Source: Massilia sp. METH4
Lineage (GTDB): Bacteria; Pseudomonadota; Gammaproteobacteria; Burkholderiales; Burkholderiaceae_D
Direction of reading: 5' to 3'
Length of the DNA stretch: 64,000 bases
Assembly: GCF_037094685.1 (NCBI RefSeq)
Contig: NZ_CP146614.1
Location: 2,604,001 to 2,668,000 of the forward strand
Shown here piece after piece: positions 17,993 to 26,402 of the stretch (position 1 is the first letter of the stretch; each line of letters starts with the position of its first letter). The translations under genes and the position numbers were made by a program. A model generated the notes under the pieces. The model was not told the origin of the DNA, searched no databases, and saw only the letters and a program-made list of their open reading frames with translations.

Positions 17993-18499
17993 TTATTCCT
18001 GCTTGTCCTTCAGCGCCTGCAGCTGCTCGCGCAGTTGCGGGCCGTTGAAGTGCGTGTAGTCCTTGTTGAACTCGGTCTTAATCACGTCCTTCAACTGCGG
18101 ATCGATAACGGAGCGCAAGGTGCCGAGGAACTGGGGCGACGCGGAAATGACCAACTGGCCAAAGCGTCCTTCCTGGTGCGCCTTCGTCAGGTAGGCTGAA
18201 ATATCCTTGGCGAATTTGACGGCTTCAGCCTCGACCGGAGTGACGGCCGGCTGGTAAGCCTTGTTCGGCGCGCCGACATTGGCATTGTGGGAAAGGCCGA
18301 CACCCTGGGTGCCGCCGATATTGTGGCCGCTGCCGGCAGCGGCCGTGGGACCGATCTGGTCCGTCACGAGGTCGGAGATGCTTTGCCGGGCACCGGCATT
18401 GACCATGTCTTCGATTTCTTGCAGAGGTTCGGTCAGGGCGGATTCTTCGAAGAATCGCGCCCGGCCAGCATTGGCCGTGATAATCCAGGTTGGTTTCAT
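17993..18499 (-). CDS. Host attachment family protein
   Basis: A 168-aa cytoplasmic protein of the family named 'host attachment protein' (from plant-associated bacteria; biochemical role unclear). Visible family features are the start MKPTWIITANAGRARFFEES, the middle GGTQGVGLSHNANVG, and the C-terminal FGQLVISASPQFLGTLRSVI, an eRF1/Pelota-like fold segment. ATG 18499 follows CAGGGATAG, a modest ribosome site; the longer frame to 18586 has no clear site. No operon partner. Confidence 0.8.
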   Translation of the reverse strand: MKPTWIITANAGRARFFEESALTEPLQEIEDMVNAGARQSISDLVTDQIGPTAAAGSGHNIGGTQGVGLSHNANVGAPNKAYQPAVTPVEAEAVKFAKDISAYLTKAHQEGRFGQLVISASPQFLGTLRSVIDPQLKDVIKTEFNKDYTHFNGPQLREQLQALKDKQE

Positions 18500-18882
18500 G
18501 CTATCCCTGTCAGTCTGTGATCGTGAATGGGAGTTTCCGCGCCGACGCAGCCGCCGGAAACAGGCGCAATGCCATGAAGTCCGCATGCCCGCCGCGCGGG
18601 CCAGGAACGCCGGCCGCCATCCGCATGCCGGTCATGGCGAACCCAGTATAGCCCCGGTGCCGGAACCCCGGCGCACCAACGCGGCGGGGGGGCGGCGCAT
18701 GCGCCGCCGAACATGCGCCGCCGAACATGCGCCGCCGAACAGCGCCGCCGAACATGCGCCCCCGAACATGCGCCGCCGAACAGCCGAGCCTGCGAACTTC
18801 CCGGCGTGACCGCGCCTGCCGTGCGCGCGCCGGCGCGCGAGTTGCGCACAATGGGTCGATTCAAGATCAACAGGAGGACGTG
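18500..18882. other. Non-coding region between divergent genes, carrying a tandem repeat
   Basis: This 383-bp gap between the minus-strand host-attachment gene and the plus-strand Gly/Ala-rich gene contains no convincing coding frame. Its main content is the 14-bp tandem array at 18701-18782; the remainder is GC-rich unique sequence. Confidence 0.6.
18701..18782. repeat. Tandem array of six ~14-bp units GCGCCGCCGAACAT
   Basis: Units: 18701-18714, 18715-18728, 18729-18741 (one base shorter), 18742-18755, 18756-18769 (one substitution, GCGCCCCCG) and 18770-18782 (last base lost). The unit length is not a multiple of three, so the array would shift frame if translated. There is no spacer sequence, which excludes CRISPR. 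Confidence 0.9.
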
Positions 18883-19317
18883 ATGGCAAACGAACAGAAG
18901 GGCGTGCAGAACCAGTCCGGCGGCGTATCCGGCACCCAGTCTCACCCGGCGACGAACCAGGACACGCTGGCCGAGCAGGGGGCCCGGCCGGTTGAGCCGG
19001 GGGGCACGCCGGCCCAGCCCGGCGCGCAGGCCGTGGGGGCGGCCGGCGGCACCGATGCATCCGCGGCGGCAAAGCAGTCGGGCAATTCCGGCCCCGGCGG
19101 CGAAGGGCTGCGCGGTTCGGACGTCGACGCGACCGGCACGCCGGGCACGCCGGGCGGCGGCACGATGTCGGCCGACCAGATGCGCCCGGCAGCCGACGCA
19201 TCCGTTGCGGGCGGCACGGGCCTGGGCGAGGCGGCGACGGCCGACGATACCCGTACCGGCACGGGGACCTCGTCCGGCCATGGCACCTCGCTGGCCGGGG
19301 GCGGCAAACAGACCTGA
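18883..19317 (+). CDS. Small Gly/Ala-rich disordered protein
   Basis: A 144-aa protein with no recognised domain. ATG 18883 has a strong AGGAGG 6 nt upstream. The sequence is low complexity: Gly, Ala, Thr, Pro, Asp and Gln dominate (GTPGTPGGGTMSADQMRPAA; TRTGTGTSSGHGTSLAGGG). It has no signal peptide, no membrane helix and almost no aromatics, so it should be soluble and disordered. The strong ribosome site and a following terminator argue that it is real. It may be a stress or desiccation-related hydrophilic protein; that is a guess. Confidence 0.7.
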   Translation: MANEQKGVQNQSGGVSGTQSHPATNQDTLAEQGARPVEPGGTPAQPGAQAVGAAGGTDASAAAKQSGNSGPGGEGLRGSDVDATGTPGTPGGGTMSADQMRPAADASVAGGTGLGEAATADDTRTGTGTSSGHGTSLAGGGKQT

Positions 19318-19323
19318 AAAGAA

Positions 19324-19345
19324 AACGCCACCCGAAGGTGGCGTT
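19324..19345. terminator. Bidirectional terminator between the Gly/Ala-rich gene and gdhA
   Basis: AACGCCACC, loop CGAA, GGTGGCGTT, followed by CGTTTCG on the plus strand and by T-rich sequence on the minus strand (complement of GAAAA). It serves both convergent genes. Confidence 0.85.
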
Positions 19346-19360
19346 CGTTTCGCGCTTCCG

Positions 19361-20704
19361 TCAGATCACACCCTGCGCCAGCATCGCATCGGCCACTTTC
19401 ACGAAGCCGGCGATATTCGCCCCGTCCACGTAGCTGACGCTGCCATCCGGCCGCTTGCCGTATTTCAGGCAGGCGGCATGGATGCCCTGCATGATCTGCA
19501 GCAGGCGGGCATCGACTTCCTCGCGCGGCCAGCTCATGCGCTCGGCATTCTGGCTCATCTCCAGGCCCGACGTGGCCACGCCGCCCGCATTGCTGGCCTT
19601 GCCGGGCGCGTACAGCACGCCGGCCGCCTCGAACGCCTTGGCCGCCTCGATGGTGGACGGCATGTTGGCACCCTCGGCCACGCACAGTACGCCGTTCCTG
19701 ATCAGGGTGGCGGCATCGTTCGCATCCAGCTCGTTCTGCGTTGCGCAGGGCAGGGCCACGTCGACGGGGAGGTGCCATGGGCGCACGCCGGCTTCGAAGC
19801 GGCTGCCCGTGCGCTCGGCGTAATCGCTGACGCGGCCATAGTGGTGGTTTTTCACCTCCATCAGGATGGCCAGCTTCTCCGGCGTGAAGCCATCCATGTC
19901 GATCACTGTACCGCTGGAGTCCGACACCGTGATGACGCGGGCACCCAGCGCCATCGCTTTCTCGACCGCGTATTGGGCCACATTGCCGGAGCCAGACACG
20001 CTGACGCGCAAGCCTTCGAACGAACGGCCGCGCGTCTTGAGCATCTCATCGGCGAAATACACGGTGCCGTAGCCGGTGGCCTCGGGGCGGATCAGCGAAC
20101 CGCCGAAGCTCAAGCCCTTGCCCGTGAATACGCAATCGGCGCGATTGCTGAGCTTTTTCATCATGCCGGCCATGTAGCCCACTTCGCGGCCGCCCACGCC
20201 AATGTCACCGGCGGGCACATCGGTATCGGCACCCACGTGACGGAATAGTTCGCTCACGAACGCTTGGCAGAAGCGCATGATCTCGCCCTGGCTCTTGCCT
20301 TTCGGATCGAAGTCGGAGCCGCCCTTGCCACCGCCCATCGGCAGTGTCGTCAGCGCGTTCTTGAACGTCTGCTCGAATGCGAGGAATTTCAGCACGGAAA
20401 GGTTCACGGAAGGATGGAAACGCAAGCCGCCCTTGTACGGGCCGATGGCCATGCTGTGCTGGATGCGGTAGCCGCGGTTGACCTGCACCTGGCCGTGGTC
20501 GTCAACCCACGAAACGCGGAACATCACCACGCGCTCGGGCTCGACCAGGCGATCCAGCAAACCCTGCTCGGCGTATTTCGGATGTTGTTCGATGAAGGGC
20601 CACAGGCTTTCCATCACTTCGGTAACGGCCTGCAGGAATTCAGGCTGGCCGGGATTGCGGTCGGCAACGTGCTGCAAGAACTGGTGTACGGAGGCGTATT
20701 TCAT
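19361..20704 (-). CDS. gdhA: NADP-specific glutamate dehydrogenase GdhA
   Basis: Assimilates ammonium: 2-oxoglutarate + NH4+ + NADPH to L-glutamate. The 447-aa length equals the classic hexameric bacterial enzyme. The substrate region GPYKGGLRFHPSVNLSVLKF and catalytic-lysine region LPMGGGKGGSDFDPKGKS are intact, and the nucleotide-binding glycine motif is VSVSGSGNVAQYA. The small hexameric size and these motifs favour NADP specificity. ATG 20704 gives the usual start (MKYASVHQFLQHV). An NtrC-like palindrome lies 52 nt upstream. Confidence 0.95.
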   Translation of the reverse strand: MKYASVHQFLQHVADRNPGQPEFLQAVTEVMESLWPFIEQHPKYAEQGLLDRLVEPERVVMFRVSWVDDHGQVQVNRGYRIQHSMAIGPYKGGLRFHPSVNLSVLKFLAFEQTFKNALTTLPMGGGKGGSDFDPKGKSQGEIMRFCQAFVSELFRHVGADTDVPAGDIGVGGREVGYMAGMMKKLSNRADCVFTGKGLSFGGSLIRPEATGYGTVYFADEMLKTRGRSFEGLRVSVSGSGNVAQYAVEKAMALGARVITVSDSSGTVIDMDGFTPEKLAILMEVKNHHYGRVSDYAERTGSRFEAGVRPWHLPVDVALPCATQNELDANDAATLIRNGVLCVAEGANMPSTIEAAKAFEAAGVLYAPGKASNAGGVATSGLEMSQNAERMSWPREEVDARLLQIMQGIHAACLKYGKRPDGSVSYVDGANIAGFVKVADAMLAQGVI

Positions 20705-20755
20705 AGATATCCCAAAGAACGAAAGGCGTCGCTGCGTGAGAGACGGCGAATGTCA

Positions 20756-20772
20756 TGCACCAAAATCGTGCA
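20756..20772. promoter_or_regulatory. NtrC-like operator upstream of gdhA
   Basis: TGCACCAAAATCGTGCA, a 17-bp dyad differing at one inner position from the well-known NtrC-site form TGCACCAAAATGGTGCA. Its centre is 60 nt before the gdhA ATG. No -24/-12 sigma-54 promoter (GG-N10-GC) was seen between it and the gene, so NtrC may act as a repressor here, or on a sigma-70 promoter. Confidence 0.6.
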
Positions 20773-20878
20773 TCGCCTTGGGATAGTAACAAATAAAGAT
20801 ACTTCGGTAATAGGCGGTGAGGCAGAATAAAAGTGGGCAAAAGCTGCTCGACCCTCATCATGATTGCCAGAAACGACA

Positions 20879-20900
20879 ACGCCCACTCTCGAGTGGGCGT
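20879..20900. terminator. Terminator after the chemoreceptor gene
   Basis: ACGCCCACT, CTCG, AGTGGGCGT forms a perfect 9-bp stem just beyond the minus-strand chemoreceptor stop; on that strand it is followed by TGTCGTTTC, a weak T-tract. Confidence 0.65.
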
Positions 20901-20920
20901 CTTGTCATGGCTTGAAAGCG

Positions 20921-22504
20921 TCAGGCCAGCCTTGGCCGCGGCGCTGCTTGTCGCGCCGCATCGAGCTTGAAGACGCTGACGATGCCGGTCAGGTGGATCG
21001 CTTGCTGCTGCATGCCTTCCGAGGCGGCGGCCGCCTGCTCCACCAGCGCAGCATTCTGCTGGGTCACCTTGTCCATCTGGGCGACCGCGCCATTGATCTG
21101 TCCGATGCCGGCAGTCTGCTCTTCGGTCGCCGCGGTGATCTCGCCGATGATGTCGGCAACACGCCGCACGCTGTCGACGATGTCGTTCATCGTGGAGCCA
21201 GCCTGGTCGACCAGCTTCGCGCCGGTGTCGACCCGCGATACCGAGTCGGTGATCAGCAGCTTGATTTCCTTGGCCGCCGCCGCCGAACGATGGGCAAGGC
21301 TGCGCACTTCGGTGGCCACGACGGCGAAGCCGCGGCCCTGTTCGCCCGCCCGGGCCGCCTCGACTGCGGCATTGAGCGCCAGGATATTGGTCTGGAAAGC
21401 AATGCTGTCGATGACGGCGATGATGTCGGCGACCTTCCTGGAGGAATCGTTGATCGATGCCATCGTCTCGACGACTTGCGACACCACGGCGCCACCGCGG
21501 CTGGCCACCTCGCTGGCAGACGTGGCCAGCGTGGCGGCCTGGCGGGCATTCGCGGCGTTCTGCGCAACGGTCGAGGTAAGCTCTTCCATCGAGGAGGCGG
21601 TTTCCTCGAGCGATCCGGCCTGTTCTTCGGTACGCTTCGAGAGGTCGGCATTGCCTGCTGCAATATCGGCCGATGCGCTGGCGATCGCATCGGAACCGCC
21701 GCGAATCTCGCCCACCATGCCGAGCAGTTGATCGTTCATGTGCTTCAACGCATTCTGCAAGTCCCCAATCTCGTCTTTCGAGCCGGCTTGCGGAGCCGAG
21801 GTCAGGTCGCCGGCAGCCACGCGCCGCGCCAACTCGACGGCAGCGGTAACAGGACGGGTAATGCTCCGGGTCAGCCACCATGCGCAGAGAATGCCGAGGG
21901 CGACGCACAGCGCGCCCAGCAACAGGACCATGCGGCTGCTGTCCGTCTTGATGTCCTGAATCTGGTGTCGGAGGGTATCGATCCGGTCGCGCTGGATCTT
22001 GACCAGCGCGGCCATGCTTTCCTGGTAGGCATCGGAAGCGGGAACATATACCCGTTCGTACACTGCCCTTGCCTCGTCCAGCTTTCCTTCATTCTTGAGG
22101 CGGATCGTCTCGTTGCGCCCGTTGACGTAGCCGCTGCGCACTTCCATCATCCTGGCAAAGGCCTGTTTTTCCTCGGGGGTGGTCAGCATCTGCTCGGCCT
22201 GCTTCATATAGACCGCGGCCTTCTCGTTGGTGTCCTTCGTGTGCTTCGCGAAGAATTCGTTGAGGGAGGTGTCGCTGCTCCGGATGATGGCGGACGTACG
22301 GATGACCGCGACGGCGATATTGCTGCTCCAGTCCGTGATCAGCCGTTCTTTCCTGACCGGCTCGTCGAGCATCTGCTCGGCGGCATCCGCGACGGCGTTC
22401 AGCTTGACGACGCCGATGATGGTGGAAAGGATCGTGAGGAAGAGGACAAGGGCAAAGCCGAGCGCAAGGCGACGCCCGATCCGCATGTTCGATAGAAGTT
22501 TCAT
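20921..22504 (-). CDS. Methyl-accepting chemotaxis protein
   Basis: Transmembrane chemoreceptor, 527 aa. Helix 1 (about 12-32: LALGFALVLFLTILSTIIGV), a ~150-residue periplasmic four-helix-bundle (4HB_MCP-like) sensor, helix 2 (about 190-212, MVLLLGALCVALGILCAWWL), HAMP (about 213-265), then the coiled-coil signalling domain with the hairpin tip containing AFQTNILALNAAVEAARAGE. The C-terminus (AARQAAPRPRLA) lacks an NWETF-type CheR/CheB docking pentapeptide, so it probably depends on other receptors for adaptation. A TATAAT lies about 45 nt upstream on the minus strand. Ligand unknown. Confidence 0.93.
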   Translation of the reverse strand: MKLLSNMRIGRRLALGFALVLFLTILSTIIGVVKLNAVADAAEQMLDEPVRKERLITDWSSNIAVAVIRTSAIIRSSDTSLNEFFAKHTKDTNEKAAVYMKQAEQMLTTPEEKQAFARMMEVRSGYVNGRNETIRLKNEGKLDEARAVYERVYVPASDAYQESMAALVKIQRDRIDTLRHQIQDIKTDSSRMVLLLGALCVALGILCAWWLTRSITRPVTAAVELARRVAAGDLTSAPQAGSKDEIGDLQNALKHMNDQLLGMVGEIRGGSDAIASASADIAAGNADLSKRTEEQAGSLEETASSMEELTSTVAQNAANARQAATLATSASEVASRGGAVVSQVVETMASINDSSRKVADIIAVIDSIAFQTNILALNAAVEAARAGEQGRGFAVVATEVRSLAHRSAAAAKEIKLLITDSVSRVDTGAKLVDQAGSTMNDIVDSVRRVADIIGEITAATEEQTAGIGQINGAVAQMDKVTQQNAALVEQAAAASEGMQQQAIHLTGIVSVFKLDAARQAAPRPRLA

Positions 22505-22691
22505 TTCGTGCCGTTGGGAACTGTTCGTTTGTGCAGCGCAACATTATAGTGGCCCGACCGGGCCGGCGGTCAGGTGGTTAACACGTATTGTCGTGGCGGG
22601 GCGACAGCCAGCCTGCCTCTCCGAGGGGCGGTGAAGATTCTCGAAGGGATGTTGCGCTGTGGGCGAGCGCGAGAAATGCGGCACGAAAACA

Positions 22692-22717
22692 AAAACGCCA
22701 CCCGAGGGTGGCGTTTT
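22692..22717. terminator. Terminator after tRNA-Phe
   Basis: AAAACGCCACC, loop CGAG, GGTGGCGTTTT. On the minus strand it is followed by TTTTTGTTTTC-type sequence, ending the tRNA-Phe transcript. Its core stem is the same as the one at 19324-19345. Confidence 0.85.
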
Positions 22718-22726
22718 CTTTGTTCT

Positions 22727-22802
<76 letters not shown>

Positions 22803-22812
22803 AAGAGGCCGC

Positions 22813-22840
22813 ATTATAGCAGGTCAATGCAGGGTTGCAA
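22813..22840 (-). promoter_or_regulatory. Promoter of tRNA-Phe
   Basis: On the minus strand TTGCAA, 16-nt spacer, TATAAT, ending 10 nt before the tRNA 5' end. This spacing suits a stable-RNA promoter. Confidence 0.7.
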
Positions 22841-22972
22841 TAGACTTTGCGGGAAATCTTCAAGCCGCTCCCCCACCCTTGCGCCAGGATCAAGGATCAA
22901 TTGCCGGGCTACTGGTTTTTCTCAACAAAGAAAGCCGGCATCATTGTGCCTATCGAACTGAAGGAGAACACC

Positions 22973-23782
22973 ATGCAAGACAAGATCCCCGCCATCGGCC
23001 TCGGCACGTTCCGCCTGCAAGGGCAGGTGGTCATCGATTCCGTGCGCGCCGGGCTGGAGCTGGGCTATCGACACATCGACACCGCGCAGATCTACGGCAA
23101 CGAAGCCGATGTGGGCACGGCCATTGCCCAGAGCGGCGTACCGCGCACGGAACTGTTCGTAACGACCAAGGTCTGGACGTCGAACCTGGAAGCGGGCAAG
23201 CTGATCCCCAGCCTTGAGGCGAGCCTGGACAAGCTGCGGCTGGAACGGGTGGACCTCGCGCTGGTCCACTGGCCGTCGCCGCAGGATGCGGTGCCGGTCG
23301 CCGAATACATGCAGGCGCTGCTGGAGGCGAAGCGCGCTGGCCTGGCACGCATGATCGGCATCTCGAACTTCACGATCCGCCACATGCGGCAGGCGATCGA
23401 CGCGGTGGGCGCGGCCGAAATCGCCACCAACCAGGTCGAGATCCACCCGTTCCTGCAAAACCGCGCCGTCGTCGCATTCGCCCGCGAACACGGCATCCAC
23501 CTTACCGCCTACATGCCGCTTGCCTACGGCAAGGTGATGACGGACCCGGTGATCGCCGGCATCGCCGAACGGCATGGCGCCAACCCGGCGCAAATCGCCC
23601 TGGCCTGGTCGCTGCAGCAGGGTTATGCCGTGATCCCGTCGTCGACGAAGCGGGCGAACCTCGGGTCGAACCTGGGCGCCGCGCGCATCACGCTGTCGGA
23701 CGAGGACATGGCTGCCATCGCCACGCTCGAAGCGAACGACCGGATTGCCAACCCGGAGGGCATCGCGCCGGAGTGGGACTGA
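22973..23782 (+). CDS. dkgB: Aldo/keto reductase, 2,5-diketo-D-gluconate reductase B type
   Basis: NADPH-dependent reductase of small aldehydes and ketones, 269 aa, close to E. coli DkgB. ATG 22973 follows AAGGAG by 7 nt; longer frames start upstream without support. AKR features: the N-terminal barrel strand [16 protein letters not shown], catalytic Asp and Tyr in [14 protein letters not shown], active-site Lys in FVTTKVW, His in LALVHWPSP, and the NADPH-binding [13 protein letters not shown] near the C-terminus. It stands alone between tRNA-Phe and the monooxygenase. Confidence 0.88.
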   Translation: MQDKIPAIGLGTFRLQGQVVIDSVRAGLELGYRHIDTAQIYGNEADVGTAIAQSGVPRTELFVTTKVWTSNLEAGKLIPSLEASLDKLRLERVDLALVHWPSPQDAVPVAEYMQALLEAKRAGLARMIGISNFTIRHMRQAIDAVGAAEIATNQVEIHPFLQNRAVVAFAREHGIHLTAYMPLAYGKVMTDPVIAGIAERHGANPAQIALAWSLQQGYAVIPSSTKRANLGSNLGAARITLSDEDMAAIATLEANDRIANPEGIAPEWD

Positions 23783-23840
23783 GTCCGGGCGAGCGGTTGC
23801 TTCGCGCGCCCTTGCCGCGTGAGAAAGTTATAATGGCAGC

Positions 23841-25055
23841 ATGAACACGCCATCCTCCTCCAAGCACCACGCGCAGACCGCCATCTGCATCGTCGGCAAC
23901 GGCGCGATCGCCAAGGCGGCCGCCCTCGCTTTCGCCCAGGCCGGGCAAGGTGTCACGCTGCTGGCCCCGCCGGCCGCGCCAAAGCCGGAAGGTCTCGAAC
24001 CGAGCTGGGACGTGCGGGTCTATGCGCTGAACCATACGGCGCATGAGCTGCTGTCGAACCTGAAGGTCTGGGGCGCGATGGACCAGCAACGCATCGCCCC
24101 CGTCGACGCGATGGTCGTCAAGGGCGATGGCGAGCAGCCCGGCCACCTGAATTTCGATGCCTACGGCGCCCGTACCGACACGCTGGCGTGGATCGTCGAG
24201 GACAGCAACCTGAATGGCGCCCTCGATGCCGCGCTGCGCTTCGCGCAGAACGTGCACTTCGTGACGGGCCGCGCGGTGGGCCTCAAGTGCAACGAGGATG
24301 GCGCCACCATTCTGCTCGAGGACGGCAATGCAGTGAAGGCGTCGCTGGTCGTGGGCGCCGATGGCGCCCAGTCGTGGGTGCGCGGCCAGTGCGACATCGG
24401 CCTCGACTACAAGCCTTACGGCCAGAAGGGCATCGTCAGCAATTTCGAGACGGAGTTGCCGCACCATGGCGCGGCATTCCAGTGGTTCACGTGCGACCGC
24501 GGCATCGTGGCGCTGCTGCCGCTGCCGGGCAACCGCGTGTCGCTCGTGTGGTCGGCGCCGGACATGCTGGCCGACCAGCTGTGCAGCGAAGGCGCGCAGG
24601 CGCTGGCCGACCGGCTGGCCGAGTTCGCCGCTGACAAGTTGGGGAAACTGACGCCGCTGCTGCCGGAAGCAGTGAAGGCTTTCCCGTTGTCGCTGGTGCG
24701 CCCGCATTCGCTCGTGGCGCAGCGCGTGGCGCTGATCGGCGACGCGGCCCACGTGGTGCATCCACTGGCCGGACACGGCATGAACCTGGGCTTCGGCGAC
24801 GTGCGCGACCTGGTGCGCGCTGTCACCGAGCGCGAGGAACACCGCTCGATCGGTGACGAACGGGTGCTCGCCCGCTACGCGCGCTCGCGCAAGGAAGAAG
24901 TGCTGCTGATGCAAGCCACCACCGACGGCTTGCAGCGTTTGTTCGGCGCCAATCTCGAACCGGTTCGCGCGGTGCGCAATTTCGGGCTAAACTTGCTGGA
25001 TAAATTGCCATTCGTCAAGCGTTCGCTGATGTCGCACGCGCTGGGCCGGCACTGA
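23841..25055 (+). CDS. FAD-dependent monooxygenase, UbiH/UbiF/COQ6 family
   Basis: Probable ubiquinone-ring hydroxylase, 404 aa. The FAD-binding Rossmann start is AICIVGNGAIAKAAALAFAQ, where part of the usual GxGxxG is altered to GNGAIA. The DG motif is VVGADGAQSWVR, and the GD motif RVALIGDAAHVVHPLAGHGM followed by NLGFGDVRDL is diagnostic of the UbiH family. ATG 23841 lies 6 nt after a TATAAT, so the message may be leaderless; no Shine-Dalgarno is seen. Which ring position it hydroxylates cannot be read from sequence. The DsbC-like gene follows 45 nt later. Confidence 0.88.
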   Translation: MNTPSSSKHHAQTAICIVGNGAIAKAAALAFAQAGQGVTLLAPPAAPKPEGLEPSWDVRVYALNHTAHELLSNLKVWGAMDQQRIAPVDAMVVKGDGEQPGHLNFDAYGARTDTLAWIVEDSNLNGALDAALRFAQNVHFVTGRAVGLKCNEDGATILLEDGNAVKASLVVGADGAQSWVRGQCDIGLDYKPYGQKGIVSNFETELPHHGAAFQWFTCDRGIVALLPLPGNRVSLVWSAPDMLADQLCSEGAQALADRLAEFAADKLGKLTPLLPEAVKAFPLSLVRPHSLVAQRVALIGDAAHVVHPLAGHGMNLGFGDVRDLVRAVTEREEHRSIGDERVLARYARSRKEEVLLMQATTDGLQRLFGANLEPVRAVRNFGLNLLDKLPFVKRSLMSHALGRH

Positions 25056-25100
25056 TCACCGCGGCGCGGCAACCGCCGCGCCTGTCCCACCGGAGAGTCT

Positions 25101-25829
25101 ATGAAGTTCATGAAGACCGGCCTCGTGCTGGCATCGGCGTTGCTGATGTCGTGCGCGGGCGCCGACGACGACGACGGCGTCGAAGCCACCATCCGCAAGA
25201 ACGTCGAGCCCAAGCTGGGCGACAACGTCAAGATCGATTCCATTCGCGCCACGCCGTACGGCGGGCTGTACGAAATCCGCATCGGCAATGAAATCCGCTA
25301 CACGGACAAGACGGGCACCTACCTGTTCGCCGGCCATGTCTTCAACCTCAAGACCAGGGAAGACGTCACGCAGGCGCGCATCGACGACATCAGCCGCATC
25401 AAGTTCTCCGAGCTGCCGCTGGAACTGGCGCTGAAGACGGTGAAGGGCAACGGCAAGCGCGTGATCGCGATCTTCGAGGACCCGAACTGCGGCTACTGCA
25501 AGAAGTTCCGCCGCGATACGCTGGCCAAGGTGGACAACGTGACCGTCTACACCTTCATGTACAACATCCTGTCGCCCGATTCCACGGTCAAGTCGCGCAA
25601 TGTCTGGTGCGCGGCCGACCGCAACCGCGCGTGGGACGACTGGATGCTGGCCGGGAAGGTGCCGGCGGCCGCGCCGGCCGGTTGCACGGCGCCGAACGAT
25701 CAGGTGCTGGCGCTGGGGAACAAGCTGGGCCTGCAAGGCACGCCGGCCATCTTCTTCGCCGACGGCAGCCGCATTCCGGGCGCGATCGATGCCGCGGCAT
25801 TGGAAGAGAAATTCGCCGCGATCAAGTGA
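25101..25829 (+). CDS. DsbC-family thiol:disulfide interchange protein
   Basis: Periplasmic disulfide isomerase, 242 aa. The signal sequence MKFMKTGLVLASALLMSCAG contains an LMSC near-lipobox, so it may be lipid-anchored. An N-terminal dimerisation domain (about 25-100, YTDKTGTYLFAGHVFNLKTR) precedes a thioredoxin-fold domain with active site CGYC (EDPNCGYCKKF) and the cis-Pro loop GTPAIFF. A second Cys pair (VWCAAD, GCTAP) is as in DsbC. GGAGAG stands 7 nt before ATG. A terminator follows. Confidence 0.92.
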   Translation: MKFMKTGLVLASALLMSCAGADDDDGVEATIRKNVEPKLGDNVKIDSIRATPYGGLYEIRIGNEIRYTDKTGTYLFAGHVFNLKTREDVTQARIDDISRIKFSELPLELALKTVKGNGKRVIAIFEDPNCGYCKKFRRDTLAKVDNVTVYTFMYNILSPDSTVKSRNVWCAADRNRAWDDWMLAGKVPAAAPAGCTAPNDQVLALGNKLGLQGTPAIFFADGSRIPGAIDAAALEEKFAAIK

Positions 25830-25856
25830 AGTAATATTGCAGCACCCGCATTGACG

Positions 25857-25882
25857 CGGCGCGCCTCGAGGCGCGCCGTTTT
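25857..25882 (+). terminator. Rho-independent terminator after the dsbC-like gene
   Basis: CGGCGCGCC, loop TCGA, GGCGCGCCG, TTTT: a perfect 9-bp GC-rich stem with a T-tract, 28 nt after the stop. Confidence 0.9.
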
Positions 25883-25932
25883 CGTTTCGTAGTTCGTTTT
25901 ACATTACAAGCCGCCAAACTAGGAGCAAAACC

Positions 25933-26391
25933 ATGGTCACCCTGAACATCAACGGGCGCGACACGCAGGTCGACGCCGATCCGTCGACGCCGATCCTGTG
26001 GGCGTTGCGCGACAACCTGAACATGACAGGCACGAAATTCGGCTGTGGCGCCGCGCTGTGCGGCGCCTGCACCGTGCACCTGGGCGGGCAGGCGATCCGC
26101 TCGTGCGTGACGCCGATCTCGGCGGCCGTGGGCCAGAAAATCACCACCATCGAGGCAATGGAGCACGACAAGGTGGGCAAGGCCGTGCAGGATGCCTGGG
26201 TGAAGCACGATGTGCCGCAGTGCGGCTACTGCCAGAGCGGGCAGGTGATGAGCGCGACCGCGCTGCTGAAGACGAACAGGAAGCCGAGCGACGCCGACAT
26301 CGATGGCGCAATGGCCGGCAATATCTGCCGCTGCGGCACCTATCAACGCATTCGCCTCGCCATCAAGGATGCGGCGAAGACGCTGGCCTGA
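25933..26391 (+). CDS. (2Fe-2S) subunit of a molybdenum hydroxylase (IorA/CoxS type)
   Basis: Electron-transfer subunit, 152 aa, full length for the family. The plant-type [2Fe-2S] cluster site is [17 protein letters not shown] plus a later Cys (IRSCV). The second, all-helical cluster site is [16 protein letters not shown] and [12 protein letters not shown]. It pairs with the molybdopterin subunit 11 nt downstream, as in isoquinoline 1-oxidoreductase and related aldehyde dehydrogenases. GGAG lies upstream of ATG 25933. Confidence 0.93.
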   Translation: MVTLNINGRDTQVDADPSTPILWALRDNLNMTGTKFGCGAALCGACTVHLGGQAIRSCVTPISAAVGQKITTIEAMEHDKVGKAVQDAWVKHDVPQCGYCQSGQVMSATALLKTNRKPSDADIDGAMAGNICRCGTYQRIRLAIKDAAKTLA

Positions 26392-26402
26392 AGGAGAAAA
26401 CC

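Noticed and set aside
18701..18782. Possible CRISPR array
   Set aside because: Units are 14 bp and directly adjacent, with no spacers and no cas genes nearby.
20705..20755. Sigma-54 promoter for gdhA
   Set aside because: Looked for GG-N10-GC between the NtrC-like dyad and the gene on the minus strand and found none.
20864..22495. 543-codon plus-strand frame opposite the chemoreceptor
   Set aside because: Antisense shadow with no domain; the chemoreceptor is complete on the other strand.
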